From: Dryocola sp036489025
GTDB taxonomy: Bacteria; Pseudomonadota; Gammaproteobacteria; Enterobacterales; Enterobacteriaceae
DNA: 64,000 nucleotides
Assembly (NCBI GenBank): GCA_036489025.1
Contig: DASXGN010000008.1
Span: forward strand, 124,001 to 188,000
Direction of reading: 5' to 3'
Part shown: piece after piece, positions 26,430 to 36,273 of the stretch
Layout of the letters: each line of letters opens with the position of its first letter
How positions within the stretch are numbered: the stretch's first letter is position 1
Made by a program: the position numbers and the translations under genes
Notes under the pieces: generated by a model
What the model was told of the DNA's origin: nothing
Seen by the model: only the letters and a program-made list of their open reading frames with translations
Database searches by the model: none

Positions 26430-26507
26430 ATGAAAATTGCAGATCAATTTCACGATGAGTTACGTAGACTGGCCGCCATCCATGAGGCACATGTACTACA
26501 TGACTGA
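26430..26507 (+). CDS. yrbN: Small leader protein YrbN
   Basis: This 25-residue reading frame begins MKIADQFHDELRRLAAI, almost identical to E. coli YrbN over its first 17 residues; the last residues differ. It overlaps the deaD start by the motif ATGACTGA: the deaD ATG is at 26500 and the yrbN TGA at 26505-26507. This suggests that translation of yrbN and deaD is coupled. The function is not known. Confidence 0.85.
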   Translation: MKIADQFHDELRRLAAIHEAHVLHD

Positions 26508-28440
26508 TATCATCGAAACCACTTTTTCTGATCTGGGGCTGAACGCCTCCATCCTTCAAGCCCTGAACGATCTGGGTTACGAAAAGCCTTCTCCAATCCA
26601 GGCAGAGTGTATTCCACACCTGCTGGGTGGCCGCGACGTGCTGGGTATGGCCCAGACCGGCAGTGGCAAAACTGCAGCGTTCTCTTTACCGCTGCTGCAC
26701 AATCTTGATCCCGAGCTGAAAGCACCTCAAATCCTGGTGCTGGCACCGACCCGCGAACTGGCGGTTCAGGTTGCTGAAGCCATGACGGATTTCTCTAAAC
26801 ATATGCACGGCGTAAACGTGGTAGCCCTTTACGGCGGCCAGCGTTATGACGTGCAGCTGCGCGCCCTGCGTCAGGGACCACAAATTGTTGTAGGTACCCC
26901 GGGCCGCCTGCTCGATCACTTAAAACGTGGCACGCTGAACCTGTCCAACCTGAAAGGTCTGGTGCTGGATGAAGCGGATGAAATGCTGCGTATGGGCTTC
27001 ATCGAAGACGTTGAAACCATCATGGCGCAGATCCCAGAAGGTCATCAGACCGCGCTGTTCTCTGCCACCATGCCGGAAGCTATTCGTCGTATTACCCGCC
27101 GCTTTATGAAAGAGCCGCAGGAAGTCCGCATTCAGTCAAGCGTGACCACTCGCCCGGACATAAGCCAGAGCTACTGGACTGTACATGGCATGCGTAAAAA
27201 CGAAGCGCTGGTCCGTTTCCTTGAAGCAGAAGATTTTGACGCAGCGATTATCTTCGTCCGTACTAAAAACGCGACCCTGGAAGTGGCTGAAGCGCTGGAG
27301 CGCAGCGGCTACAACAGCGCAGCGCTGAACGGCGACATGAACCAGGCCCTGCGTGAGCAGACTCTGGAGCGTCTGAAAGATGGTCGTCTGGACATCCTGA
27401 TTGCCACCGACGTTGCGGCCCGTGGCCTGGACGTTGAGCGTATCAGCCTGGTGGTGAACTACGACATCCCAATGGACTCAGAATCCTACGTTCACCGTAT
27501 TGGCCGTACCGGTCGTGCGGGTCGTGCTGGCCGTGCGCTGCTGTTCGTTGAGAACCGCGAGCGTCGTCTGCTGCGCAACATCGAACGCACCATGAAGCTG
27601 ACCATTCCAGAAGTTGAGCTGCCAAACCGTGAACTGCTGAGCGAGCGTCGCCTGGCTAAATTCGCGGCTAAAGTTCAGCAGCAGCTGGAAAGCAGCGATC
27701 TGGATCTGTACCGTGGCCTGCTGGCAAAAATTCAGCCTGGCGCTGAAGAAGAGCTGGATATCGAAACGCTGGCAGCAGCGCTGCTGAAAATGGCCCAGGG
27801 CGAGCGTCCTCTGATCCTGCCACCGGATGCGCCAATGCGTCCGCGTCGCGAGTTCAAAGAGCGTGACGATCGTTTCGAACGCCGCGGCGACCGTAACGAA
27901 CGCAGCGACCGTGGTCCACGTTCAGATCGTCCACAGCGCGATGGCGAAGAGCGTCCAGCTCGTCGCGAACGTCGTGACGTTGGCGATATGGAACTGTACC
28001 GCATTGAAGTGGGTCGTGATGACGGCGTTGAAGTTCGTCACATCGTTGGCGCGATTGCTAACGAAGGCGACATCAGCAGCCGCTACATCGGCAACATCAA
28101 GCTGTTCGGTACCCACTCAACTATCGAACTGCCTAAAGGCATGCCGGGCGAAATCCTGCAGCACTTTACCCGTACTCGTATTCTGAACAAGCCGATGAAT
28201 ATGCAGCTGATGGGTGATGCGCAGCCTCGTCCTGACCGCGGTGGCGAACGCCGTGGCGGCGGTGCCGGTCGTGGTTTCGGCGGCGGTGAGCGTCGTGAAG
28301 GCGGTCGCGGTCCACGTCGCGATGGCCCGGCAGGCGCTGGTGCAGGCCGTAGCTTCAGCGGCGAACGCCGTGAAGGCGGCCGTGGCCCACGTCGTGAAGA
28401 TGGCGCAGCTCCGGCTCGTCGTCGTCCAACCGAAGCTTAA
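26500..28440 (+). CDS. deaD: DEAD-box RNA helicase DeaD (CsdA)
   Basis: This cold-shock helicase acts in 50S assembly, mRNA decay and translation at low temperature. The start at 26500 (MTDIIETTFSDLGL) gives 646 residues. Upstream in-frame ATGs exist (26455 and 26485) and databases may use one of them. Helicase motifs: AQTGSGKT (I), PTRELAVQ (Ia), DEAD (II), SAT (III), ARGLDVERI (V) and HRIGRTGRAGR (VI). An RNA-binding domain lies at about 480-555. The tail is rich in Arg and Gly (RRGGGAGRGFGGG) and somewhat longer than in E. coli. Confidence 0.97.
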   Translation: MTDIIETTFSDLGLNASILQALNDLGYEKPSPIQAECIPHLLGGRDVLGMAQTGSGKTAAFSLPLLHNLDPELKAPQILVLAPTRELAVQVAEAMTDFSKHMHGVNVVALYGGQRYDVQLRALRQGPQIVVGTPGRLLDHLKRGTLNLSNLKGLVLDEADEMLRMGFIEDVETIMAQIPEGHQTALFSATMPEAIRRITRRFMKEPQEVRIQSSVTTRPDISQSYWTVHGMRKNEALVRFLEAEDFDAAIIFVRTKNATLEVAEALERSGYNSAALNGDMNQALREQTLERLKDGRLDILIATDVAARGLDVERISLVVNYDIPMDSESYVHRIGRTGRAGRAGRALLFVENRERRLLRNIERTMKLTIPEVELPNRELLSERRLAKFAAKVQQQLESSDLDLYRGLLAKIQPGAEEELDIETLAAALLKMAQGERPLILPPDAPMRPRREFKERDDRFERRGDRNERSDRGPRSDRPQRDGEERPARRERRDVGDMELYRIEVGRDDGVEVRHIVGAIANEGDISSRYIGNIKLFGTHSTIELPKGMPGEILQHFTRTRILNKPMNMQLMGDAQPRPDRGGERRGGGAGRGFGGGERREGGRGPRRDGPAGAGAGRSFSGERREGGRGPRREDGAAPARRRPTEA

Positions 28441-28487
28441 TTAGCCGAAGTTTATGCCTGCGATTCACTCGCAGGCAGCCATAAAAG

Positions 28488-28517
28488 TCCCGGTTTACAT
28501 GACCGGGATTTTTTTTA
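28488..28517 (+). terminator. deaD terminator
   Basis: A TCCCGGT-TTACATG-ACCGGGA stem is followed by TTTTTTT. A second hairpin (TGCCTGCGA/TCGCAGGCA, 28455-28477) lies just upstream. Confidence 0.88.
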
Positions 28518-28525
28518 TCCAAAGT

Positions 28526-28543
28526 GTACTCATGTACTGGTAC
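28526..28543 (+). promoter_or_regulatory. TrpR operator of mtr
   Basis: GTACTCATGTACTGGTAC matches the E. coli mtr operator as I recall it, with one base change, and fits the trp-operator pattern of GTACT/AGTAC arms. In E. coli TrpR with tryptophan represses mtr and TyrR activates it. I see no clear TyrR box. Confidence 0.75.
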
Positions 28544-28600
28544 AATACTCCGCAGTCAAATCTGTCATGCCGACAGACACTCAACGATTCAGGGATTCGT

Positions 28601-29845
28601 ATGGCAACCTTATCGACCACCAAAGCTTCGCCTTCTATTCTCGGCGGCGTGATGATCATTGGTGGCACTATTATTGGCGCGGGCATGTTTTCACTTCCGG
28701 TCGTGATGGCCGGCAGCTGGTTCTTCTGGTCGCTTGCCGCGCTGGTCTTCACCTGGTTCTGCATGCTGCATTCCGGGCTGATGATTCTGGAAGCTAACCT
28801 CAACTATCGGGTTGGCTCCAGCTTCGACACGGTAACGAAAGATCTGCTCGGCAAGGGCTGGAACGTGATTAACGGCCTCTCCATCGCTTTCGTGCTGTAT
28901 ATCCTGACCTATGCCTACATCTCGGCCAGCGGCTCGATTATTCATCACACGCTAAAAGAGATGTCCATCGACTTCCCGGCCAGATTTGCCGGGCTCATCT
29001 TTGCGCTGCTGGTCGCCTTTATCGTCTGGCTCAGCACGCGGGCGGTTAGCCGCATGACGACCATTGTCCTCGGTGCAAAAATCCTCACCTTCTTTATGAC
29101 GTTTGGCGGCCTGATGTGGCACGTCGAGCCAAAGATCCTGCTCGATACCCAGGCGGTCAACCCGAGCTACCTGCCGTATTTATTTATGACGCTGCCTTTC
29201 TGCCTGGCCTCGTTCGGCTATCACGGCAACGTGCCGAGCCTGATGAAGTATTACGGCAAAGACCCGCAGACCATCAAACGCTGCCTGATCTGGGGCACGG
29301 TGATGGCGCTGGTGCTCTACACCATCTGGCTGATTGGCAGCATGGGCAATATTCCGCGCGGTGATTTCATCGCTATCGCGGATAAAGGCGGCAATATTGA
29401 CGTGCTGGTTCAGGCTTTAAGCGGCGTGCTCAACAGCCGCGCTCTGGATCTGCTGCTGATTATCTTTTCTAACTTCGCCGTTGCCAGCTCATTCCTCGGC
29501 GTAACGCTCGGGCTGTTCGACTATCTTGCCGACCTGTTTAAGTTTGACGACAGCGCTACGGGCCGCCTGAAAACCGCGCTGGTCACCTTTATCCCACCGA
29601 TTCTGGGCGGCGTTATCTGGCCGGACGGTTTTATCTACGCGATTGGTTTTGCAGGGCTGGCCGCGACAATTTGGGCCGCTATCGTGCCTGCGCTGCTGGC
29701 AAAGGCTTCACGCCGTAAGTTTGGCAGCCCGATTTATCGGGTGTGGGGCGGGAATAAAATGATCGCACTGATTCTGGTCTTCGGGGCAGGCAACGCGGCG
29801 ATTCATATTCTCTCGAGCTTCAATTTGCTGCCGGTTTTCCATTAA
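28601..29845 (+). CDS. mtr: High-affinity tryptophan permease Mtr
   Basis: This is an inner-membrane tryptophan:H+ symporter of the aromatic amino acid permease (HAAAP) family. The start at 28601 (MATLSTTKASPS) gives 414 residues as in E. coli. A much longer open frame upstream runs through the operator and is not coding. About 11 membrane helices are predicted. Family motifs GGTIIGAGMFSLPVV (about 17-31) and FCLASFGYHGNVPSLMKYYG (about 200) are present. A bidirectional terminator follows. Confidence 0.97.
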   Translation: MATLSTTKASPSILGGVMIIGGTIIGAGMFSLPVVMAGSWFFWSLAALVFTWFCMLHSGLMILEANLNYRVGSSFDTVTKDLLGKGWNVINGLSIAFVLYILTYAYISASGSIIHHTLKEMSIDFPARFAGLIFALLVAFIVWLSTRAVSRMTTIVLGAKILTFFMTFGGLMWHVEPKILLDTQAVNPSYLPYLFMTLPFCLASFGYHGNVPSLMKYYGKDPQTIKRCLIWGTVMALVLYTIWLIGSMGNIPRGDFIAIADKGGNIDVLVQALSGVLNSRALDLLLIIFSNFAVASSFLGVTLGLFDYLADLFKFDDSATGRLKTALVTFIPPILGGVIWPDGFIYAIGFAGLAATIWAAIVPALLAKASRRKFGSPIYRVWGGNKMIALILVFGAGNAAIHILSSFNLLPVFH

Positions 29846-29873
29846 AAAAAAAGCCCCTCAAACGAGGGGCTTC
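29843..29873. terminator. Bidirectional terminator mtr / yhbW
   Basis: AAAAAAAAGCCCCTC-AAAC-GAGGGGCTTCTC lies between the convergent genes; the strong T run is on the yhbW side. Confidence 0.85.
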
Positions 29874-29878
29874 TCAAT

Positions 29879-30889
<1,011 letters not shown>

Positions 30890-30989
30890 AACGGCTCACT
30901 TTGTTTGGGTACTTCGTTTGCTGATAATCCTTTCAGTATTGCTGAAAACCACCAACATTTAAGTAACAAAGTGAGCCTTTTACTCAGGG

Positions 30990-31868
30990 CTGACTGACCA
31001 GCTCGAGGCCGGCAACGCGTCGCCAGTAGCCATTGCAGTCGCTCTGCGAGGTGAGCTTCAGCGGTGAGCCGCCGTTTTCATTGGCGCGGAAGGTTTCCAG
31101 CACGCGCAGCGTATCCAGCCCCATCGGCGACAGGCGAACCATATCGACCAGCCCCTGCATGGAGGCCAGCTCGTTGCCGAGGTTATAAACGTATCCGCTC
31201 ATGGTCTGAATGCCGTTAAGCACGAACACCTGCTGATTCTCCTGCGACAGCATATTGCGCCCGGTAGGATACTTGATGCAGCAGGTTTCACACTCGTCCT
31301 TCGCCCGGTCTTCCGAGCGGGCGGTAAAGCAGCGGGCCGACCAGGCGAGCGGCAGATGGCCGTAGCTCAGTACCTCCACTTCAAATTTATTGCGGATGCC
31401 CAGCTCATCGCACTGCTTCAGCAGATTGGCCAGCCAGTCGCGAGAAAGCTCCACCGGCATGCACCAGCGCGTCATTCCCTGCTTGAGCAGCAGGCGCAGC
31501 GTCACCGCGTTGTAGCAGTTGAGCGCGTGCCCGGCGACGAACGGCAGCTTGCGCTCCGCCGCAACGTTCACCGCGCCAATATCATTGGCCTCGATCGCGA
31601 AATCGCCGTTGTCCACGTAGCGTTTAAGTTCGCTCAGCTCGGAAGGCGCCTGCACCAGGGCAAGGGTAGAAAGCACGACCTGCTTACCCTGACCGGCGAG
31701 CGTTTTTGCCATTTCCAGCCAGTCGCCCACTTTCGTTGCGCGGCGCTTGCTGCATACGGATTCACCGAGATAAATCACGTCGGCGCTGCTTTTAGCCGCC
31801 GCCTCATAAAAGCTTTCCAGCGTCTCTTTTGGCCAATAGTACAGCACCGGCCCTAATGAATATTTCAT
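30990..31868 (-). CDS. ubiV: O2-independent ubiquinone hydroxylation protein UbiV
   Basis: This U32 peptidase-family protein works with UbiU and UbiT to hydroxylate the ubiquinone ring without oxygen. Starting at 31868 (MKYSLGPVLYYWPKET), 6 codons inside the longest frame, gives 292 residues as in E. coli. Cysteines likely to hold the 4Fe-4S cluster are visible, including CSKRRA and the pair in ECETCCIKYP. The reading frame stop is at 30984-30986 region of the gene end; ubiU is 8 bases upstream in the same operon. Confidence 0.93.
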
Positions 31869-31876
31869 CTGATTTC

Positions 31877-32872
31877 CTACTGCCATTTGCGGTGGTATGC
31901 GCCGAGAGTGGTCTGCGTGCCTTCTGCCATTGCGCCGAGCGCCTCCATCCAGGCGGGCTGTGCGCGATAGTTTTGCGGATCGGCCATGCAGCGGTCGATG
32001 GCCTGACGCCAGACTTTTGCCACCTGGCTAACGTATGCCGGGCTGCGCTGGCGGCCTTCGATTTTCACCGAGGCAATATTGGCGGCGTACAGCTCGGGCA
32101 GCAGCTCGAGGGTATTGAGGCTGGTTGGCTCTTCAAGGGCGTGATACTTCTGGTCGTCGACTAAATAGCGGCCTTTGCACAGCGTCGGATAACCGGCGTT
32201 CTCGCCGTCCTGATAGCGGTCGATCAGCACGTCATTCAGCCGTGATTCCAGCCCCTGTGGCGTTTGCTGCCAGCGCACGAAGCGGGCAGGGGAGCAGGCG
32301 CCCACGGTATTGGGAGATTCGCCGGTCAGATAGGAAGAAAGGTAACAGCGGCCTTCGGCCATAATGCACAGGCTGCCGAACGCAAAGACTTCCAGCGGAA
32401 CGGGCGTTACGCGGGCGAGCTGTTTTACCTGATGGATAGACAGCACGCGGGGCAGCACGACGCGGGCCACGTCAAAATTGCGGTGATAGAAGCGTACGGC
32501 TTCTTCGTTGGTGGCAGATGCCTGGACTGAGACGTGGCGCTCAATATGCGGATAGCGCTCTGCGGCATACTCCAGCATCGCCAGATCGGCCAGAATCAGG
32601 GCGTCGGCGCCGAGCTGGGCGGCCATATCCACCGCGCGCTGCCAGCGCACATAGCCGTCCGGATGCGCGAAGGTATTAATGGCAATATGCAGCTTGCGGC
32701 CGCGCTGATGAACGTAGCTGACCGCTTCCTGTAATTTTTTTTCCGTGAAATTCAGGCCGGCAAAATGGCGGGCGTTAGTGTCATCTTTCAGACCGATATA
32801 AACCGCGTCGGCACCATTATCAATGGCCGCTTTCAGCGCCGGTAAATTTCCGGCTGGGCAAAGCAACTCCAT
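31877..32872 (-). CDS. ubiU: O2-independent ubiquinone hydroxylation protein UbiU
   Basis: This partner of UbiV has 331 residues as in E. coli and a U32 TIM-barrel-type fold (ELLCPAGNLPALKAAIDNGADAVYIG at the N-terminus). The cluster-binding region contains CIMAEGRCYLSSYLTGESPNTVGAC with several cysteines, and a later Cys in LCKGRYLV. The complex allows ubiquinone synthesis under anaerobic conditions. It is divergent from ubiT and followed by ubiV in an operon. Confidence 0.96.
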   Translation of the reverse strand: MELLCPAGNLPALKAAIDNGADAVYIGLKDDTNARHFAGLNFTEKKLQEAVSYVHQRGRKLHIAINTFAHPDGYVRWQRAVDMAAQLGADALILADLAMLEYAAERYPHIERHVSVQASATNEEAVRFYHRNFDVARVVLPRVLSIHQVKQLARVTPVPLEVFAFGSLCIMAEGRCYLSSYLTGESPNTVGACSPARFVRWQQTPQGLESRLNDVLIDRYQDGENAGYPTLCKGRYLVDDQKYHALEEPTSLNTLELLPELYAANIASVKIEGRQRSPAYVSQVAKVWRQAIDRCMADPQNYRAQPAWMEALGAMAEGTQTTLGAYHRKWQ

Positions 32873-33118
32873 AATTTATCCTGATTCCCTCGGGTACCGC
32901 GATCGGTGGCCCGCGCAGCCCGGTCAAGGGCGCAATATTGTTAACGAACCGGGATTTTAGTTAACCTGTCCGCGACAAATTTTGATTTGAGGCAGCTAAT
33001 AGCGTATTGATGGCATCCATTGGGGGTAGCTGAAACCCAAGAAATTGTTGATTTGAGCCGCTATGGCTTTGCGCTGATATGGCAAAATAGCGGAAATATT
33101 TCTCAAGGAGTAAAGCTC

Positions 33119-33646
33119 GTGTTGGATAAACTGCGTTCGCGCCTGGTACAAATTGGCCCTTCTTTATTGCGTACACCGGTCAAACTGACGCCCTTTGCTC
33201 TGAAGCGCCAGGTGATTGAACAGGTGCTGGCATGGCAGTTCCGCCAGGCTCTGGAGGACGATGAGCTGGCGTTCCTCGAAGGGCGCTGGCTGAGCATTGA
33301 AGTGCGCGATCTGGGGCTGAAGTGGTTTACCTCGGTGCAGGATAATAAACTGGTGGTGCGTGAAGACGCGCCGGCGGACGTAAGCTTCAGCGCACAAGCG
33401 AATGATTTATTGATGATTGCCGCGCGCAAACAGGACCCGGACACGTTATTCTTCCAGCGTCGCCTGGTGATTGAAGGCGACACCGAACTTGGTCTGTACG
33501 TCAAAAACCTGATGGATGCCATTGAGCTGGACGCAATGCCGAAACCTTTACGCATTGGTCTGCTGCAGCTGGCTGATTTCGTCGAAGCGGGTAGTATGCA
33601 GCACAAGCCTGCTCCAGAAAGTAACTCGGTAGGTGAGCCATGTTAA
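33119..33646 (+). CDS. ubiT: Ubiquinone biosynthesis accessory factor UbiT (SCP2 domain)
   Basis: This 175-residue protein has a sterol-carrier SCP2 lipid-binding domain (about residues 35-135, ending LFFQRRLVIEGDTELGLYVKNLMDAI). It is required with UbiU and UbiV for anaerobic ubiquinone synthesis, and is the anaerobic counterpart of UbiJ. The GTG at 33119 is chosen because a strong ribosome site AAGGAG lies 8 bases upstream and the conserved LDKLRSRLV follows. The frame is open further up but the ATG there lacks conservation. It overlaps yhbS by 7 bases. Confidence 0.94.
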   Translation: MLDKLRSRLVQIGPSLLRTPVKLTPFALKRQVIEQVLAWQFRQALEDDELAFLEGRWLSIEVRDLGLKWFTSVQDNKLVVREDAPADVSFSAQANDLLMIAARKQDPDTLFFQRRLVIEGDTELGLYVKNLMDAIELDAMPKPLRIGLLQLADFVEAGSMQHKPAPESNSVGEPC

Positions 33647-34146
33647 TTCGTGTAGAAATACCCATTGATGCGCCAGGTATCGATGCCTTACTCCGCCGCT
33701 CGTTTAGCCGCGACGGCGAGGCGGACCTGGTCAAAGATTTACGTGAAGACGGTCTGTTAACCCTTGGGCTAGTGGCTACCGACGATGAAGGTCAGATTGT
33801 AGGCTACGTCGCGTTCAGTCCGGTCGTTGTCGAAGGCGAAGAGCTACAGTGGGTTGGGCTCGCACCTTTAGCGGTTGATGAAGCGTACCGTGGACAGGGG
33901 CTGGCAAAACAGCTGGTCTATGAAGGGCTGGATTCGCTCAATGAATTTGGCTACGCCGCGGTGGTCACGCTGGGCGATCCGGCGATGTACTCTCGCTTCG
34001 GATTTGTGCCTGCGGCCCAGCATGGTCTGCGCTGCATCTGGCCGGGCACCGAAGCCGCCTTCCTGATCTATCCTCTGGCGGAAGATGCGCTAAACGGCGT
34101 CAGTGGCCTGGTGGAATATCACGATCACTTTAATCGCGAATTCTAA
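33640..34146 (+). CDS. yhbS: GNAT-family acetyltransferase YhbS
   Basis: This 168-residue N-acetyltransferase-fold protein has the acetyl-CoA loop YRGQGLAKQLVYEGLDSL (about residues 86-103) and WVGLAPLAV before it. The family end motif GDPAMYSRFGFVPA is present. It overlaps the end of ubiT, so the two are translated together. The substrate is not established. It is convergent with yhbQ, whose stop overlaps by 4 bases. Confidence 0.94.
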   Translation: MLIRVEIPIDAPGIDALLRRSFSRDGEADLVKDLREDGLLTLGLVATDDEGQIVGYVAFSPVVVEGEELQWVGLAPLAVDEAYRGQGLAKQLVYEGLDSLNEFGYAAVVTLGDPAMYSRFGFVPAAQHGLRCIWPGTEAAFLIYPLAEDALNGVSGLVEYHDHFNREF

Positions 34147-34436
34147 TCCTCCGCCTTTTGAAGGCCTGCCAGCAGGTCTTCGAAAGGTAAACTGCCGTCC
34201 ACCACTTTTTCTTTTTGCGCTTTCGTCAGCTGTTTCACGCGATATTCCAGCCGCAGTGCGGATGAACGGTCGCCGACAAGATGGCTGAAAGCCAGCTTCA
34301 GCTCGCCCTTACCGCGCAAAGCCTTCGCGCCTTTCCCGGCCTGATGCTGCCCGAAGCGGCGCACGACATCGGTGGTGATGCCGGTATATAAACGGTTATC
34401 GAACGTGCGAACGAGATAGAGATACCAGGGTGACAT
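34143..34436 (-). CDS. yhbQ: GIY-YIG nuclease-fold protein YhbQ
   Basis: This 97-residue protein has a single GIY-YIG domain: WYLYLVRTFDNRLYTGITTD, then the conserved Arg in RRFGQHQAGKGAKALRGKGEL, and Glu in LEYRVKQLTK. The start MSPWYLYLVR is the family start; 13 more codons are open upstream. In E. coli it is 100 residues. The family is related to the UvrC nuclease domain and may act on DNA; its role is not settled. It overlaps yhbS at its end. Confidence 0.92.
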   Translation of the reverse strand: MSPWYLYLVRTFDNRLYTGITTDVVRRFGQHQAGKGAKALRGKGELKLAFSHLVGDRSSALRLEYRVKQLTKAQKEKVVDGSLPFEDLLAGLQKAED

Positions 34437-34489
34437 AGGGCAGGCGCATAATTGAAATTCTTTGCAGAGTAACACCGTTCAGGTTGCCC

Positions 34490-34918
34490 ATGGAAACACT
34501 TGATGCCATCAGCCGCTGGCTGAATAAACAGCACGTTCTCTCCTACTGCGTAGGCGGCCCCGAAGATTTATGGTGCGCCAACGCCTTCTATTACTTCGAT
34601 CCTAAACGCGTGGCGTTTTACCTGCTCACCGAAGCGCATTCCCGCCACGGCGAACTCATCGGCAAAGGTTCCAGCGTGGCCGGGACGGTTAACGGCCAGC
34701 CGAAAACCGTGGCCCTCATTCGCGGCGTGCAGTTCCGCGGCAGAATTCATCCGCTGGAAGACGCCGAAGCGGCAAGCGTTCGCAGCCTTTACTGCAGGCG
34801 CTTTCCTGTGGCGAGAGTGATGACGGCCCCGGTCTGGGAAATTCAGCTTGCAGAGCTAAAAATGACCGACAACACGCTCGGCTTCGGTAAAAAACTCCAC
34901 TGGCTGCGGGAAGGCTAG
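34490..34918 (+). CDS. yhbP: YhbP family protein (pyridoxamine 5'-phosphate oxidase-like fold)
   Basis: This 142-residue protein resembles E. coli YhbP (147 residues). The split-barrel flavin-binding-like fold includes HVLSYCV, LWCANAFYYFDPKRVAFYLLTE and TVNGQPKTVALIRGVQF. The start METLDAISRWLNKQH is the family start. No function is known. Its end overlaps the convergent yhbO gene by 4 bases. Confidence 0.9.
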   Translation: METLDAISRWLNKQHVLSYCVGGPEDLWCANAFYYFDPKRVAFYLLTEAHSRHGELIGKGSSVAGTVNGQPKTVALIRGVQFRGRIHPLEDAEAASVRSLYCRRFPVARVMTAPVWEIQLAELKMTDNTLGFGKKLHWLREG

Positions 34919-35433
34919 CGGCCCAGCAGGCGCAGCGCTTCCCGATTGAAAGCGGGCAAATCTTCCGGAGTGCGGCTGGTGACGAGCTGGTCGCCATCGA
35001 CAACGACTTCTCGATCGTAGAAATCAGCCCCGGCGTTTTTGACATCAATGATAATAGGCTTAACGGCAGTCAGCTTACGGCCACGCACGACGTCGGCGCT
35101 AATTAAAAGCTGCGGGCCGTGGCAAATAGCGAAAACAGGTTTGCCGCTGTTCATAAATTCGCGGGTGAAGTTCACAAAGCGTTCATCGCCACGCAGGCTG
35201 TCAGGGGAGTGTCCGCCGGGCAGCAACAGCGCATCGAAATCAGCCGCACGGACCTCGTCAATGGCTTTATCAACGGTGACTTTCGCCTCGCCTTTTTTAC
35301 CGGTCACCGTTTTGCCCGCCTGCTTCTCTATGGTAATCACCTCATGGCCCGCTTTACGGAACGCCTCGGCGGGTGAGGTAAACTCAGAATCCTCAAATTC
35401 GTCAGCGATTAAGACCGCAATCTTCTTGCTCAT
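34915..35433 (-). CDS. yhbO: DJ-1/PfpI family protein deglycase YhbO
   Basis: This 172-residue PfpI/DJ-1 fold protein has the nucleophile elbow AICHGPQLL with Cys104, Glu12-region acid (IADEFEDSEF) and the following His105. E. coli YhbO is reported to repair glyoxal- and methylglyoxal-modified proteins and to help in stress survival. Length is identical to E. coli. It is convergent with yhbP and divergent from yraR. Confidence 0.95.
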   Translation of the reverse strand: MSKKIAVLIADEFEDSEFTSPAEAFRKAGHEVITIEKQAGKTVTGKKGEAKVTVDKAIDEVRAADFDALLLPGGHSPDSLRGDERFVNFTREFMNSGKPVFAICHGPQLLISADVVRGRKLTAVKPIIIDVKNAGADFYDREVVVDGDQLVTSRTPEDLPAFNREALRLLGR

Positions 35434-35535
35434 AGCTCCTCCGTTTTTTTGGCTTCAGGGACTAAGCCTGGCCCACCGGGCGGACTTTGCAAGGGAACCG
35501 GGCTAGACTTAGATTCATCTGAATAAGGAGCTTAT

Positions 35536-36186
35536 ATGAGTCGGGTATTGATTACGGGTGCCACGGGCCTGGTCGGCGGCCATTTGCTGCGTATGCTAAA
35601 CGACGAGCCTCGGGTGACGAATATCACGGCGGCGACGCGTCGCCCTTTGTCTCCCTTACGCAAAACCTTCAATCCCCACGACCCACAGCTTAGCGATGCT
35701 TTGGCGCAAGTAACGGAGCCGGTCGATAGCGTTTTTTGCTGCCTGGGCACCACGATGCGCGAGGCGGGCAGCAAAGAAGCCTTCGTGCTGGCGGACTACA
35801 CGCTGGTGGTCGATACCGCGCTTACCGGGCTTCGCCTCGGGGCTAAACACATGCTGGTGGTCAGCGCGATTGGTGCCAACAGCAGATCGCCGTTCTTCTA
35901 CAACCGGGTCAAAGGTGAGATGGAAGAGGCGCTGATTGCCCAAAGCTGGCCGCGGCTCACCGTGGCTCGCCCGTCCATGCTTTTGGGGCATCGCGAATCC
36001 CAGCGCTTCAACGAATCCCTCTTTGCCCCACTTTTTAAAATCATGCCCGGCAAATGGAAATCCATCGAGGCTAAAGACGTCGCCCGGGCGCTGCTGCACG
36101 AGGCGCTTTCTCCCGGACGGGAAGGGGTAAACATCCTCGATTCGCGGCAATTATGGGAAATTGCCGCACAAACGACGATTTATTGA
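35536..36186 (+). CDS. yraR: NAD(P)-binding Rossmann-fold protein YraR
   Basis: This 216-residue protein resembles short-chain/NmrA-type oxidoreductases. The N-terminal dinucleotide motif is ITGATGLVGGHLL, followed by CCLGTTMREAGSKEAF and VVSAIGANSRSPFFYNRVKGEME, the last resembling the YxxxK active-site helix. The ribosome site AAGGAG is 7 bases from the ATG. The substrate is unknown. It is divergent from yhbO and followed by yraQ. Confidence 0.92.
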   Translation: MSRVLITGATGLVGGHLLRMLNDEPRVTNITAATRRPLSPLRKTFNPHDPQLSDALAQVTEPVDSVFCCLGTTMREAGSKEAFVLADYTLVVDTALTGLRLGAKHMLVVSAIGANSRSPFFYNRVKGEMEEALIAQSWPRLTVARPSMLLGHRESQRFNESLFAPLFKIMPGKWKSIEAKDVARALLHEALSPGREGVNILDSRQLWEIAAQTTIY

Positions 36187-36273
36187 CGCTGGCTTTCCAA
36201 TACCCTCACAGGAAGCGTACCATTGGCGCCGATAAATAAACCCTCTCGCTTAATCTTCGCAGGGCAATGATTC

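Noticed and set aside
32873..33118. FNR site between ubiU and ubiT
   Set aside because: Several TTGAT half-sites occur but none has a matching ATCAA at 4-base spacing, so I do not call one although anaerobic control is expected.
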